From: Saccharum officinarum
Lineage: Eukaryota > Streptophyta > Magnoliopsida > Poales > Poaceae
Direction: 5' to 3'
NCBI GenBank assembly: GCA_020631735.1
Contig: CM036168.1
Coordinates: forward strand, 100,212,036-100,276,035
Length of the DNA stretch: 64,000 nucleotides
Shown here: positions 36,820-48,059 of the stretch, one piece after another
Layout: each line of letters starts with the position of its first letter
Numbering within the stretch: the stretch's first letter is position 1
Translations under genes and position numbers: made by a program
The notes under the pieces: model-generated
Database searches by the model: none
What the model saw: only the letters and a program-made list of their open reading frames with translations
Told to the model about the DNA's origin: nothing

Positions 36820-38493
36820 ATGATGATGCAAGAAAGCTCAAGTGAAAGTGATGTTGATGATGAATCACTTGCACTCATGGTGAGAAAGACCACCAAGATG
36901 CTAAAGAAGCTCAACAAGAGTGGCATCAAGTTCGATGGCAAGAAGAAGAAATTCTTCACAAGTAGCAAGAGAAAGCCAATCTCGGAGATGGATTGCTACA
37001 ATTATGGTGAACTTGGCCACCTAGCTCATCAATGCCCTAGACCACCAAAAGACAAGTACAAGAACAAGAACAAGGGCAAGAGAAATGATTCAAGTGATGA
37101 AGAAGAAGAGAAGAAGAAGAACAAGCCATACAAGAAGAAGGATGGCAAGAAGAAGGAGTTCCACAAGAAGAAGAAGGGAGGAAAGGCATACATTGTTGGT
37201 GATTGGCTCACCGACATTGAATCATCTTGTGAGTCCTCCGAAGATGAGAGCGATGATGAGAAAGAGAAGGTTGCCGCATTTGTGATGGGGCCATCATCTT
37301 CACCAACATCTTCATCACCACCTTCACCGCCTCCTTCACCATCATCGTCCACTACTCACCTATGCCTTATGGCCAAGGGTGAACGAAAGGTACAAAACCA
37401 TGATAGTGATGATGATGATGATAGTGATAGTGATGATGAATATGACTCACCTTCTTATGATGAACTTGTAAAATTGCTAAACAAATACACTAAAATCATA
37501 AGAAGGACTAGAAGTGAAAATGATGATCTTCAAAATGAAAATGAATCACTCTCATCCAAGCTTGAAAATATTCAAAAGACTAGTGGTGAGCTTAAAGTTC
37601 AAAATAAAGTGATGTCTTCCACTCTCAAGGAGCTCAAAACCTCTAATAAAGAGCTTAAAGATCAACATGATAAACTTGAGAAGAAGCATGATGAGCTCAT
37701 CACTAGACATAATTCTCTAAAGGACAAATACACCACATTAAAAATTGATTATGATAGTCTTGTGGTTGCTAATGAACTTGCTCTTGAGACACATGATGCT
37801 ACTAACCATGTTGTTAAGTGTGATATAGCTACATCATGTGATGACTTGATCATTGAAAGCATTGAGCAAGGTTCTAGTAGCAAAGGCAAGAGTGTGGTTG
37901 AGTCAAGCAACCATGATGATTATGCCAAGATTAAGAGTGAGAATGAGAAGCTTGCAAATGAGAACAAGAAGCTAAAAGGTTTGATGGCTCTTGAGAAGCA
38001 ACCAACAAATGAGTCACTCATTGAAGAAAACAAAAAGCTCAAGCAAGAAAAAGAGCATCTCAAGACCGGCCTAAGCAAGTTCACAAGAGGCCAACATTTA
38101 CAAAGTGAGCTCCTCATGAACACCGTAATGAAGATGGATAGAAGTGGTATTGGGTACTTGGCAAATCAAGAGAAGAAAGCAAAAGCTCAACAACAACAAA
38201 GCAAGTCAAAGCCCAAGCCAAAGAGATGTGTTGAGTGTGGTCAAGAAGGTCACTTTGCTCACGAATGCAAAACTCCACCACCACAACCCTTGCCCAAGCA
38301 CGCTAGACCTTTCGCTTTCAATGCTCATTATATGCTAAGAAAAGATTCAAATAGAAAGATGAAAGTCATGTTTTTGGGTCCCCCAAACAAGAATAGGCCA
38401 AAGAAAATATGGGTTGCCAAATCACTTGTGGATAAAGTCAAGGGCCCCTCTCAAGTTTGGGTCCCTAAAAAAAGCTTGATCTCTTGTGTGTAG
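36820..38493 (+). CDS. gag: gag, C-terminal segment with zinc knuckles and coiled coil
   Basis: 557 residues in the same frame as the first gag part. Seen: a degenerate zinc knuckle CYNYGELGHLAHQC (about residues 58-71, second Cys replaced by Tyr), Lys-rich and Ser/Asp-rich low-complexity tracts, a long predicted coiled coil (about residues 215-420, heptad-like Leu/Lys/Glu), and an intact CCHC knuckle CVECGQEGHFAHEC near residue 470. The length and the coiled coil fit the extended gag of Sireviruses. It ends in TAG at 38491-38493, directly followed in frame by pol. Confidence 0.85.
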   Translation: MMMQESSSESDVDDESLALMVRKTTKMLKKLNKSGIKFDGKKKKFFTSSKRKPISEMDCYNYGELGHLAHQCPRPPKDKYKNKNKGKRNDSSDEEEEKKKNKPYKKKDGKKKEFHKKKKGGKAYIVGDWLTDIESSCESSEDESDDEKEKVAAFVMGPSSSPTSSSPPSPPPSPSSSTTHLCLMAKGERKVQNHDSDDDDDSDSDDEYDSPSYDELVKLLNKYTKIIRRTRSENDDLQNENESLSSKLENIQKTSGELKVQNKVMSSTLKELKTSNKELKDQHDKLEKKHDELITRHNSLKDKYTTLKIDYDSLVVANELALETHDATNHVVKCDIATSCDDLIIESIEQGSSSKGKSVVESSNHDDYAKIKSENEKLANENKKLKGLMALEKQPTNESLIEENKKLKQEKEHLKTGLSKFTRGQHLQSELLMNTVMKMDRSGIGYLANQEKKAKAQQQQSKSKPKPKRCVECGQEGHFAHECKTPPPQPLPKHARPFAFNAHYMLRKDSNRKMKVMFLGPPNKNRPKKIWVAKSLVDKVKGPSQVWVPKKSLISCV

Positions 38494-41400
38494 GTGAACT
38501 ACAAGACCGGTGGATCTCATTGGGTTATTGATAGTGGTTGCACTCAACATATGACCGGTGATCCTCGTATGTTCACCATCATTGAAGAGAATGGAATATG
38601 TCAAGAGAAGATTACATTTGGGGATAATTCAAAGAGCAAAGTCAAGGGTATAGGCAAGATTGCAATATCACATGATCACTCACTCTCAAATGTGCTCTAT
38701 GTTGCTTCATTAAGTTTCAACTTGTTATCCGTTGGACAACTTTGTGACCTTGGCTTCCAATGCTTGTTCACACCAAATGAAGTGGAAGTTTCAAAGATAG
38801 ATGACAAGCAAGTGATATTCAAAGGCTTTAGATTCAATAATCTTTATCTTGTTGACTTCACCTCCGAAGATGCAAATTTGATGACATGTTTGTTCACCAA
38901 GACCTCACTTGGTTGGCTTTGGCATAGGAGGCTTGCTCATGTTGGAATGAACACTCTCAACAAGCTATTGAAGAAAGAACTAGTGAGAGGATTGAAGGAT
39001 GTGAAGTTTGAAAAGGACAAACCTTGTAGTGCATGTCAAGCGGGCAAACAAGTTGCAAACACTCATCCAACCAAAGCTTTTATGTCAACTTCAAGAGTGC
39101 TAGAACTTCTACACATGGATTTGTTTGGGCCTACAACATACAAGAGCTTGGGTGGTAATCTCTATTGTCTTGTGATAGTGGATGACTACTCAAGGTATAC
39201 ATGGACTTTCTTCCTTCATGACAAATTCGAAGTGGCAAATTGCTTCAAGAAGTTTGCAAAGAGAGCTCAAAATGAATTTGAAGTCAAGATAAAGAAAATT
39301 AGAAGTGACAATGGGAAAGAGTTTGACAACACCAACATAGAAGCTTATTGTGATGAAATTGGAATCAAGCATGAGGTCTCTTCAACCTACACTCCTCAAC
39401 AAAATGGTGTAGTTGAGAGAAAGAACCGAACATTGATCACCCTTACAAGAACAATGCTAGATGAGTACAACACTCTGGAGAAGTTGTGGGCCGAGGCAAT
39501 CAACACCGCATGCTATGCTTCAAATCGTCTCTTCCTACAAAAGTTTCTTGGCAAGACCCCCTATGAGTTGCTTAATGGGAAGAAGCCGGACGTCTCTTTC
39601 TTCCGGGTGTTTGGTTGCAAATGTTACATCTACAAGAAGCGTCAACACCTAGGAAAGTTTCAAAGACGTTGTGATATTGGTTTTCTTGTTGGTTACTCAT
39701 CAAAGTCCAAAGCATATAGAGTATTTAACCATGCCACCGGTTTGGTTGAAGAAACATATGATGTGGAATTTGATGAATCTAACGGCTCCCAAGGAGCAAT
39801 TGAGAATTGTAATGATGTAGGTGATGAACCCTTGAGGGAGGCCATGAAGAACATGCCGGTGGGAGACATCAAGCCAAAAGATGATGATGACGATGTACAA
39901 ATTGTTGATCCACCATCTTCATCACATGTGCCTCAAGATGATGACAAGAATGAGAGAGTTGAAAATGAAGACACTTATGTCTCTCATGAACAAGCCGAGG
40001 CACAAGCTCAAGATGTTGGTGCTCCCCATCCACCTCCTCAAGTGGTTGATAGAAGAAACTCACCACTACTTCAAGCACATCCACAAGATCTCATCATAGG
40101 GAGTCCTACAAAAGGAGTAATGACTCGATCCCAAAAGCTAGCTTCTTTTGTTGAACATCACTCTTTTGTCTCTTGCGTTGAACCTAAGAATGTAGAAGAA
40201 GCTCTTCAAGATCCGGATTGGGTGAATGCAATGCATGAAGAATTGAACAACTTCACCCGCAATCAAGTATGGACACTTGAAGAGCATCCTAAAGGTGCAA
40301 GAGTCATTGGAACCAAGTGGGTGTTCCGAAACAAGCAAGATGACCAAGGCATAGTGGTGAGGAACAAGGCAAGACTAGTTGCAAATGGGTTCTCTCAAGT
40401 TGAAGGTCTTGATTTTGGAGAGACCTTTGCACCCGTTGCAAGACTTGAAGCCATTCGTATCCTCCTTGCATATGCATCACATCATGATATGAAACTATAT
40501 CAAATGGATGTGAAAAGTGCATTCTTAAATGGCTTTATAAATGAACTAGTCTATGTTAATCAACCTCCCGGGTTTGAAGACCCTAGATATCCTAATCATG
40601 TTTATAGGTTGTCCAAGGCGTTATATGGGCTCAAGCAAGCCCCTAGAGCGTGGTATGAACGCCTCCGGGACTTCCTCATTGAGAAGGGCTTCACCATTGG
40701 GAAGGTCGACACCACACTATTCACCAAGAAGTTCAATGGGGAGATCTTCATTTGTCAAGTATATGTTGATGATATCATCTTCGGATTAACAAATGAAGAT
40801 TATTGCAAGGAATTTGGTGAATTGATGTCGAAGGAGTTCGAGATGTCAATGATTGGTGAGCTCACATTCTTCTTTGGATTTCAAGTAAAGCAAATGAGAG
40901 AAGGGATTTTCATCTCTCAAGAAAAGTATACCAAGGATCTTCTCAAAAGATTCAAGATGGAAGAATGCAAACCAATCAAGACCTCAATGCCATCAAATGA
41001 ACATCTCGACCTAGATGAGGGAGGTAAACCGGTTGATCAAACTCTCTACCGTTCTATGATTGGTAGCTTGTTGTACCTTACTGCATCTAGGCCCGATATC
41101 ATGTTTAGTGTGTGCATGTGTGCCCGCTTTCAAGCGTGCCCTAAAGAACCTCACCTAAGTGCCCTAAAAAGAATTCTAAGATATCTTAAGCTCACCCCAA
41201 GCATTGGTCTTTGGTATCCCAAAGGAGCTAGATTCCAACTAGTTGGCTATTCCGATTCGGACTATGCCGGTTGCAAAATTGATAGAAAAAGCACATCCGG
41301 AGGGTGCCATTTGCTTGGAAGATTTTTAGTATCTTGGTCATCTAAAAAGCAAAATAGTGTGGCCTTGTCCACCGCCGAGGCGGAATACATTGCCGCGGGG

Positions 41401-41718
41401 GCTTGTTGTGCACAAATCTTATATATGAAACAAACCCTCTTAGACTATGGAATTGTTCTTGAAAAGGTGCCACTTTTATGTGATAATGAAAGTGCCGTTA
41501 AAATTGCTAACAATCCGGTACAACACTCTCGTACCAAGCACATTGATATCCGCCATCACTTTCTAAGAGATCACGTTGCTAAAAATGACATATCACTAGA
41601 AGGTGTAAGAAGTGAAAATCAATTAGCGGATATCTTCACTAAACCTTTAGATGAGGCTACCTTTTGTAGGTTAAGAAGTGAACTCAATGTGCTTGATTCT
41701 AGTAACTTTAAAAAATGA
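38494..41718 (+). CDS. pol: pol: protease, integrase, reverse transcriptase, RNase H (Copia order)
   Basis: 1074 open codons in the same frame as gag, beginning at a GTG right after the gag TAG, so probably translated by stop read-through rather than from its own start. Residue numbers from 38494: protease Asp13-Ser-Gly ([12 protein letters not shown]); pre-integrase zinc finger His144, His149, Cys178, Cys181; integrase Asp209, Asp272, Glu308; reverse transcriptase YVDD 757-760, with [11 protein letters not shown] upstream, where family members usually have Lys instead of Asn; RNase H with Asp922 (SDSDYAG), Glu in AEAEYIA and Asp996 (CDNESA), and the terminal ADIFTKPLD motif. No internal stop. 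This is a potentially active polyprotein. Confidence 0.93.
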   Translation: MNYKTGGSHWVIDSGCTQHMTGDPRMFTIIEENGICQEKITFGDNSKSKVKGIGKIAISHDHSLSNVLYVASLSFNLLSVGQLCDLGFQCLFTPNEVEVSKIDDKQVIFKGFRFNNLYLVDFTSEDANLMTCLFTKTSLGWLWHRRLAHVGMNTLNKLLKKELVRGLKDVKFEKDKPCSACQAGKQVANTHPTKAFMSTSRVLELLHMDLFGPTTYKSLGGNLYCLVIVDDYSRYTWTFFLHDKFEVANCFKKFAKRAQNEFEVKIKKIRSDNGKEFDNTNIEAYCDEIGIKHEVSSTYTPQQNGVVERKNRTLITLTRTMLDEYNTLEKLWAEAINTACYASNRLFLQKFLGKTPYELLNGKKPDVSFFRVFGCKCYIYKKRQHLGKFQRRCDIGFLVGYSSKSKAYRVFNHATGLVEETYDVEFDESNGSQGAIENCNDVGDEPLREAMKNMPVGDIKPKDDDDDVQIVDPPSSSHVPQDDDKNERVENEDTYVSHEQAEAQAQDVGAPHPPPQVVDRRNSPLLQAHPQDLIIGSPTKGVMTRSQKLASFVEHHSFVSCVEPKNVEEALQDPDWVNAMHEELNNFTRNQVWTLEEHPKGARVIGTKWVFRNKQDDQGIVVRNKARLVANGFSQVEGLDFGETFAPVARLEAIRILLAYASHHDMKLYQMDVKSAFLNGFINELVYVNQPPGFEDPRYPNHVYRLSKALYGLKQAPRAWYERLRDFLIEKGFTIGKVDTTLFTKKFNGEIFICQVYVDDIIFGLTNEDYCKEFGELMSKEFEMSMIGELTFFFGFQVKQMREGIFISQEKYTKDLLKRFKMEECKPIKTSMPSNEHLDLDEGGKPVDQTLYRSMIGSLLYLTASRPDIMFSVCMCARFQACPKEPHLSALKRILRYLKLTPSIGLWYPKGARFQLVGYSDSDYAGCKIDRKSTSGGCHLLGRFLVSWSSKKQNSVALSTAEAEYIAAGACCAQILYMKQTLLDYGIVLEKVPLLCDNESAVKIANNPVQHSRTKHIDIRHHFLRDHVAKNDISLEGVRSENQLADIFTKPLDEATFCRLRSELNVLDSSNFKK

Positions 41719-43404
41719 GCGTGTGTTGTCTCTTGCATTGCATTATATAATATGTCATGTTTATTTTATCGCAATGTCTCTAGGGCTTGGTTAACACGAT
41801 TACGATAACCCTTCTTTGGAGGAGTGAAAAAGCCTAACCGTGGATCAAACTTGTCAAGCATTCTAGTTTTACCTTCTTGTATTGTATTGCATATGCATGG
41901 TTGTTGTTCTTGTCGGTTCTTTTCGGTTAAGCTTTGAGCAACCTCTGTGTTCGTCCATGGATAGAGAGAGCATTTTGACGCTCCTAAAGGTTCAAAAACT
42001 CTATTGCATGGCCATACGTTGCTCCTTGGGTGTTTATTGCCTATTTTCTTAAAAATAATACTAGCCTAAGGCAATCTATTTTGAAAAATTTGAGGGTTTG
42101 AGTGAGGTCTCTCATATCGTGTTCCAATTGGTGTTTATTTGTGTCTCTTTGAATTGGAACCTGATTGGGAGAAGTCGCGTCGTAGTTCGGAACAAAGAAG
42201 GGCAAAGAACAGTCACCGGACGCTGCACCGGACGCTGCACCGGACGCAGTGATGCTTCACCACCGCGTCCGGTCCCGGCGTCCAGCAGCGCGTCCGGTCA
42301 TCCAGAAGACCAACTCCAGATCTAGTGATCGGACGCTGCACCGGACGCGCCTCTGTTGACCACCGTGTCCGGTCCCGGTTACCACCACTGCGTCCGGTCA
42401 TTCGCGATAAATTCCCGAACTCCCAACGACCGGACTCTGACCGCGTCCGGTCAGTCCGCACCGGATGCGTCAGGTCACTCCAGGAGCTTACTGGAGTGTG
42501 ACCGGACGCTGCACCACCGCGTCCGGTCATATCGACCACCGCGTCCGGTCATCACGCGTCGAGCGGATCTAACCCTTCATAAAACGGTTCGTTTTCGGCC
42601 GTACCTTCTCATCCGCCCGAGCTCTTCGCGCCGCCGCCGCCCTTGCCGCTTGCACGCGCCACCGCCGCACAGCTTGCCGCCGGTGAGCCACCGCTCTTGC
42701 GCCGTCTTCCTCGCCCGGCTCTCGCCCGCGCGCGCGTCAGCTGCCCTTGCGCATCTCCTGCCCGCGCCGGCCTTCACTCGCAGCCGCGCCGCCACCGCCC
42801 TTGCGCCACCACCCTTGCGCCACCGCCGCGCCACCGCCGTCCGTTGATCTCCGCCGGTGAGCCAAGTTCCTGCAGTCAGCCTCTCCTCCGACGGTGGACC
42901 GACTCGTCCTCGCCTCCAATCAATTTTCGTCGATTCGCCCTAACCCTAACCCTAGGGTTCGTCGTTCGTCGACGAGATTCGTCGCGCGTCGTCTTCTTCG
43001 CGAGGTTGTTTCGCGTCACCTTGACCTCCTTGCTAGGGTTTGTCGTAACTGTTTCTTTTCAATCCTAATTATACCTTGTTTCGGCAAATCAGAGCTCGTT
43101 CGGCGATTTCGGGAATCTCGCAATCTAGGTCACCTCACCCTGTCAGTCATCTCGACGATCCGAGGTAGCTTCACGTTTCGATTCATATCGTATCTCATAT
43201 GCTTGCTATCTCTAGGATTCGTACCTTTTAGTTATATATGTGTTTTTAGTAGATCTCTCTATTCCGTCTTTGCAGCGAGTCTGTCGTGTGTCAGGGTGAG
43301 ATCAGTTTGCTAAATCCGAGGCCAAGCCTGCGGATACGGATTGAGGCCAAGCCTCTCGAGTGACAGTTCACCATCTTTCAGAGGCTTTCAGTCAGTTGTT
43401 CAGC
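41719..43404 (+). other. Spacer between pol and extra ORF, with leader-like sequence
   Basis: Holds, in order, ~490 bp of AT-balanced non-coding DNA, the palindrome array (42210-42560), a GC-rich leader-like segment (42600-42860), a telomere-like (ccctaa)3 run with telo-box character (42938-42957), and a potential intron from a gt after gatccgag (~43165) to ctttgcag (~43275). It looks like the promoter or spliced leader of a gene and suggests how the extra ORF could be expressed. Confidence 0.5.
42210..42560. repeat. Palindrome-rich CpG array (internal copy of the LTR motif)
   Basis: A dozen or more alternating copies of accggacgc and gcgtccggt(c), the same unit as in U3 of both LTRs, here in the middle of the element upstream of the extra ORF. 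Confidence 0.85.
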
Positions 43405-45871
43405 ATGGTGCGTTGCAAGAACGCTGGTGGTGCTCCTGGTGACGGGGACGACAGTCCTCCTCGTCGGTCTGAGATTGCACGTGGAAAGCGTATCAAGGTC
43501 ATGGCCAGAAAGAAGAAGAAGACACTTACAGAGGCAGAGATTGCTCAGGCCGTGGCAGATGCAGCAGAGCAGGCAGAGAGAGGTGGCAGGAGCAGTGGCA
43601 TACGCATAGGCGAGCGTCGCTTTCATCTTGAAGGTCGACAGCTCGGCACAGAGGCCACTGAGGGCACTGAGGATACTAGAGCTGCAGAGGATATGTCAGT
43701 TGATCCACCCACAGAGGCCACAAAGGCTCCAGAGGCTACAGCAGATACAGAGGAGCAGCCAGCTCAGTCTCCAGTACGTCGCCGCTCCACACGCGCCCGT
43801 ACTCAGGTGTCTCCTAGGCCAGAGGGCCAGCGACGTGGAGCACGTCCTCCTCCCAGAGCTAGAGGTTCACCCCCGGTCGAGCACTTTGACTTGAGGGGTG
43901 CTACAGCACGTCAGGTGCAGGGGTTGAGGTTCGTGGAGGTCAGTCGGTGGTTTCCACCTATGAGGGATCCCAGAGCTTCAGAAGGGTTCTATACCCCACT
44001 TCAAGAGGATTTCTACAGGGCTCTAGTTGACAGCGGTATTGCTTTCCGACCACAGAGGGTCTGTCGACTTGAGTCACTAGTTGAGGTTGTGGGAGAGCAG
44101 CTACGTCCGCATCTGTCCTTTCTGCCAGGCTTGTCAGATCTTCTTGGACGGACAGGTGCATACTGCGGCACATGGGTCAGAGAGTTTTATGCTTCACTAT
44201 GGATTGATCCTGCCCATGATTTCATTCACTTTGCATTCCGAGGCCGCGATCACCGTCTCTACAGCACCAGAGTGCGGGAGATTCTCAGACTCCCAGCTTC
44301 CAACACGAAGATACATCAGCTGTGCTTTGGTCAGACTCCTCCACCGAGACGCCCTCACGGCGGTGCAGTGCCACCTACAGACTTGGTTCGACCCTGCTTC
44401 CATGAGCCTTTTGGCGAAGGGTCTCGTCGCACGCCTGCTAGTTTGACACCACTTGCCAGAGTTCTGGATGCTATAGTCAGACGCACTTTACTTCCCAGAC
44501 TTGGCTATAGAGAGGGACTGACTCGGATGCAGCTATGGGTTGTTCACCACCTCCTCTCACAGACACAGTTTGATATATGGGATCTCATACTTAGTGAGAT
44601 GGAGGACACCATAGCTGAGGGCTTCAAGGGTAATCGTCAGCTTCCCTATGCACACTGGATCTGCTTCATTATCAGATCATCTATTCAGCTGCCAGCAGAG
44701 ATCAGAGCTGAGATATCAGATACTACTACTGCTTTTCCCTGAGTATGATATCCGTCAGCTTTGGGCTTCAGTCACCAGAGATCAGGCTCCAGTGCTAGGA
44801 CAGCGTGTGCGACCTGAGGTTCCTGAGACAGCAGCTGAGCAGGACGCCACAGTTGATGAGCTTGCAGAGGCAGAGCTTGCCGATCTTGACGCTCAGCCTG
44901 CTGATCTACCTGAGGATGTGACATCTGACAGCACTGATGAAGACTACCAGCCCATCCCCAGGTACCGGTCTCCTCGATCTCACGACCACGAGGTCGGTGG
45001 CTCTGGTTCAGCCTCCCGCACAGACCCTGCCATGGTAGCCATACTTGAGAGGTTGACCCAGGCACAGGAGCAGCAGCAACAGCAGATACAGTGACAGGCT
45101 CAGGACACAGCTGCAGCACTTGCACAGATTCAGGCTCGTCAGGACGAGTTTCAGCGTCAGCAGCTTGAGATCCAGAGGCAGCAGGTTGAAATGCAGCGAC
45201 AGCAGTATGAGATTCAGCGACAGAGTGCAGCTAGTCAGCAGCAGTACTTGGATCTCCTGCGCCACCTAGTCACTGTTGGGGTTCCTCCGCCTGCTTCTGT
45301 CCTGACTTCTGCTTTACAATCCAGTGATCCATCAAGTCAGGGACAGCCGGGTTTCCAGTTCACATCTCCACAGCAGCAGGTTCCCCAGTCATTCCAGTCC
45401 CCGAGCTTCACGCCTATTCACACGGGGTTTACACCTTCAGACTAGCCTCGCCCTCACCTCCTGACAGGCACACCCTTCGGTGATTTCAGTGCTACCTACA
45501 GCGAGTTGACTGGTCAGCCGACGCCCTCGCACACTACCTTTGCTACTTCGTCAGGGTTGTCAGCTTTAGAGGCAGCTATTCCTCCAGTGACAGGGACCGG
45601 GACTACAGAGACTCTTCCTTCGTCAGTTGCCTCGACAGATCCTCTAGCTATTGGCTCGCTACAGGCTCAGGTCACTCAGACGGATCCTCTTATTGCTACT
45701 ACGACAGTACATGTTCCTGTCGTTCAGACCCAGATAGTTACACAGCCACATGTTTCTTCAGAGGGTCAGCCAGATAGCTCAGATTCCGAGGGAGATTCTC
45801 TACTTTTTGTGTTTACTCCGCGCACCTCGGCACCCGACACGACTCCGTCTGTCCCCCCGTCAGATCCTTAG
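43405..45871 (+). pseudogene. Extra ORF in envelope-like position (disrupted)
   Basis: Starts MVRCKNAGG at 43405. N-terminal ~60 residues are basic (ARKKKKTLTEAEIAQA). A central globular region follows (about residues 150-440; FVEVSRWFPP, GTWVREFYASLWID, MQLWVVHHLL), resembling a domain of unknown function found in plant transposon proteins. Then come an acidic stretch, a Gln-rich coiled coil (about 45040-45260) and a Ser/Thr/Pro tail. I see no signal peptide or membrane helix, so envelope function is only suggested by position. The frame is broken by an extra C near 44738, TGA at 45090-45092 and TAG at 45443-45445, none of which is present in the left copy. So these may be polymorphisms or errors. 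Confidence 0.65.
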
Positions 45872-46321
45872 ATTAGTTTTTTTTTGGCGCTTGATGCCAA
45901 AGGGGGAGAGAGTAGTTTCAGGGGGAGTTTTGAGAGAGGGTTTTCGTTCTTTCTTGTGTGCTATATTCATGCATCATGTTTACTTTTCAGTCATTGCATT
46001 CGTGTGACATGTCGTCGTGTGATAAACCTTGAGCCTTAATGTTTTATCCAGTCACAGTGTTAGCGCTTGTCACCTTTTTCAATTATAGCTCTAAGGTTGT
46101 GCTTCCGTGCCTTACTCCGATTTCTTATGAGCTATATCTGTTTGTGTACTAACGTTTTTTGTCTTATTTTATGAGTACACTCTTTTGGCTTGGGGCACAT
46201 AAGCAATTCCTAACCCCTTGTGCTTATTGCTTTTTGCTTATGTGAACCATGCATGCTCGAAAACCTCAACTCAAATCTTTTATATCTTAGTGTTGTCATC
46301 AATCACCAAAAAGGGGGAGAT
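45872..46321 (+). other. Polypurine-tract region before the 3' LTR
   Basis: The tract aaaaagggggagat (46308-46321) abuts the LTR and should prime plus-strand synthesis. Two further G-rich tracts lie upstream (45899-45912 and 45920-45927). Multiple polypurine tracts in this place are a known Sirevirus trait. Confidence 0.8.
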
Positions 46322-47927
46322 TGAAAGCATCTAGGCCCCGAGGTTTGGTTTCGGCAATTGATGACAACGCTTTATTACCATGACTAACGTGTGTTTTGCA
46401 GAAACTTTGGTAAGTTAGGTCATGGAGGTTTTAACTGCTTTGGGCACCATGGTATTCATGCCCCTTGATGGAAATCGTTTCGGTTTTCAAAAGAGTGACG
46501 TCAAGATTAAGGACGGTTAGTTCCGGATGTCGAGGTGTTGAGAGACATTTGGAATAGTCGTTAGGATCTTCGTTTTTCTCTTTTGGCCGTACTATAAAGG
46601 GGGCATGAGCGGGTAGCTTGACCTAGGCGAGTCCTATGTTTAGGTGTGGTGCACACTTGTTAAACTTGGCGCTAGGCAGCTCTAGAATAGCTCAAAGTTC
46701 AGTTGGAAGCAACTTGGTTCAAGTTGTGAAGCGTTTCAGAGAGTTTCGAGTCGTTTTCCCTTGACCGGACGCGGTCCTCGGCATGACCGGACGCGTCCGG
46801 TCAGTTCAGTTCCGCGGCTAGGGTTTCAGCTCTGAACACCGGACGCGGTCCTCGCGAGGACCGGACGCGGTGGTCAGAAGTCAACACGTGTCCCTTGAGG
46901 GAAACACCCGATCGGACGCGACCTGGGTGTGATCGGCGCGTCCGGTCACAGTCCAGTAAGGTCCAGAGACGACCGGACGCGTCCGGTCATCACCGATCGG
47001 ACGCGGCTGCGCGTCCGGTGCGAGTACAGTATGCTCCCTGCACGATCGGACGCGTCCGGTCACCTCTGACCGGTGCGTCCGGTCACTCAACTGTTTTTCG
47101 GATTTCGACCGTTACGAGCGACCGGCGCGTCCGGTCAGTTCAACCGGCGCGTCCGGTCAGCTCGTGTTTTGCTGAGTCAACAGGTAACGGTTCGTTTTGT
47201 TTGTGGGGTGTATAAATACATCCCCACCACCTCTTTTAGAGGTCTCTTGCTCATTTGATCAGCTGATAAACACCTTTGGAGTGCAAGGGAGTGCAAGAGC
47301 ACTAGTGAGGATAGAGATTTGAGAATCAAAGCTTGAGAGTTCCTCACTAGCGATTAGAGAGTAGCAAGTGTGCATCCACTTTCTCATTTGTGCTCGTAGT
47401 GGTCAAGTGAGAGTTCTAGCTTGTTACTCTTGGTGATCGCCATCACCTAGACGGTTTGGTGGTGATTGGGAGTTCGGTGATCATCCGGCGGAGCTTGTGG
47501 ATGACCCAACTCATCTTGTGAGCGGTTGTGGGTGATTCACCGCGACGGAGTGTCAAAGAATCAACCCGTAGAGAGCACTTGATCCTTGCGCGGATCAAGG
47601 GGGAGCTACACCCTTGCGCGGGTGCTCCAACGAGGACTAGTGGGGAGTGGCGACTCTTCGATACCTCGGAAAAACATCGCCGTGTTCCTTGCCCCTTTAC
47701 TTTCAAGCATTTACATTCTCGTATTTCCTTTCATTGCTTGTTTACATTCCTAGATTTGCCATGCTAGACTAGGATTGGAAACTAGGGTGCAAAACTTTGT
47801 ATCGGTAGACTCTCTAGGAACACAAGTAGACACTAGGGGTGAATTTCGGCTTGTAGGATTTATTTCTTGCATTTAATTTTTTAGAAAAGCCCAATTCACC
47901 CCCCTCTTGGGCATCTTGATCCTTTCA
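46322..47927 (+). repeat. 3' LTR (right copy)
   Basis: 1606 bp. Ten of its twelve substitutions relative to the 5' LTR are transitions. Followed by acatc and then gene A sequence. Confidence 0.95.
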
Positions 47928-48059
47928 ACATCGAACCATCAGACTAACAGGCATGCTGTGATGGCAGCGAGGTACGAGCCTGTTCGTGGGCAGTTCAACA
48001 ACGGGTCGACATGGGATTCAAGGTCCCAAGCAGCAGACAGTGCAGCTTCGCAAAGATAG
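47928..48059 (+). pseudogene. Severed last part of gene A coding sequence
   Basis: Reading on from the target duplication in the gene A frame gives 43 further residues (NHQTNRHAVMAARYEP near the start) and a TAG at 48057-48059. The exact fit of frame and duplication shows that exon 8 was continuous before the 13.4 kb insertion. It can no longer be joined to the gene unless the whole element is transcribed and spliced out. Confidence 0.85.

Larger units (their letters stand above)
34471..47927 (+). mobile_element. Sirevirus-like Copia LTR retrotransposon (right copy, best reading)
   Basis: 13,457 bp with TGAAAG...CTTTCA termini and target duplication acatc (34466-34470, 47928-47932). LTRs of 1608 and 1606 bp differ at about 12 substitutions and two single-base lengths (~0.75%), so the insertion is recent. 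PBS matches the initiator Met tRNA type, and the polypurine tract abuts the 3' LTR. It encodes gag, a complete Copia-order pol and a third ORF before the 3' LTR. The size, tRNA-Met PBS, multiple G-rich purine tracts, CpG-rich palindromic LTR motifs and third ORF point to the Sirevirus (Maximus/SIRE) lineage. That lineage call is from family knowledge, not a search. It sits in the sense orientation in the last exon of gene A. Confidence 0.95.

Noticed and set aside
42938..42957. Interstitial telomere or chromosome-fusion remnant
   Set aside because: Only three ccctaa units inside a retrotransposon leader; a telo-box-type promoter motif is a sufficient explanation.
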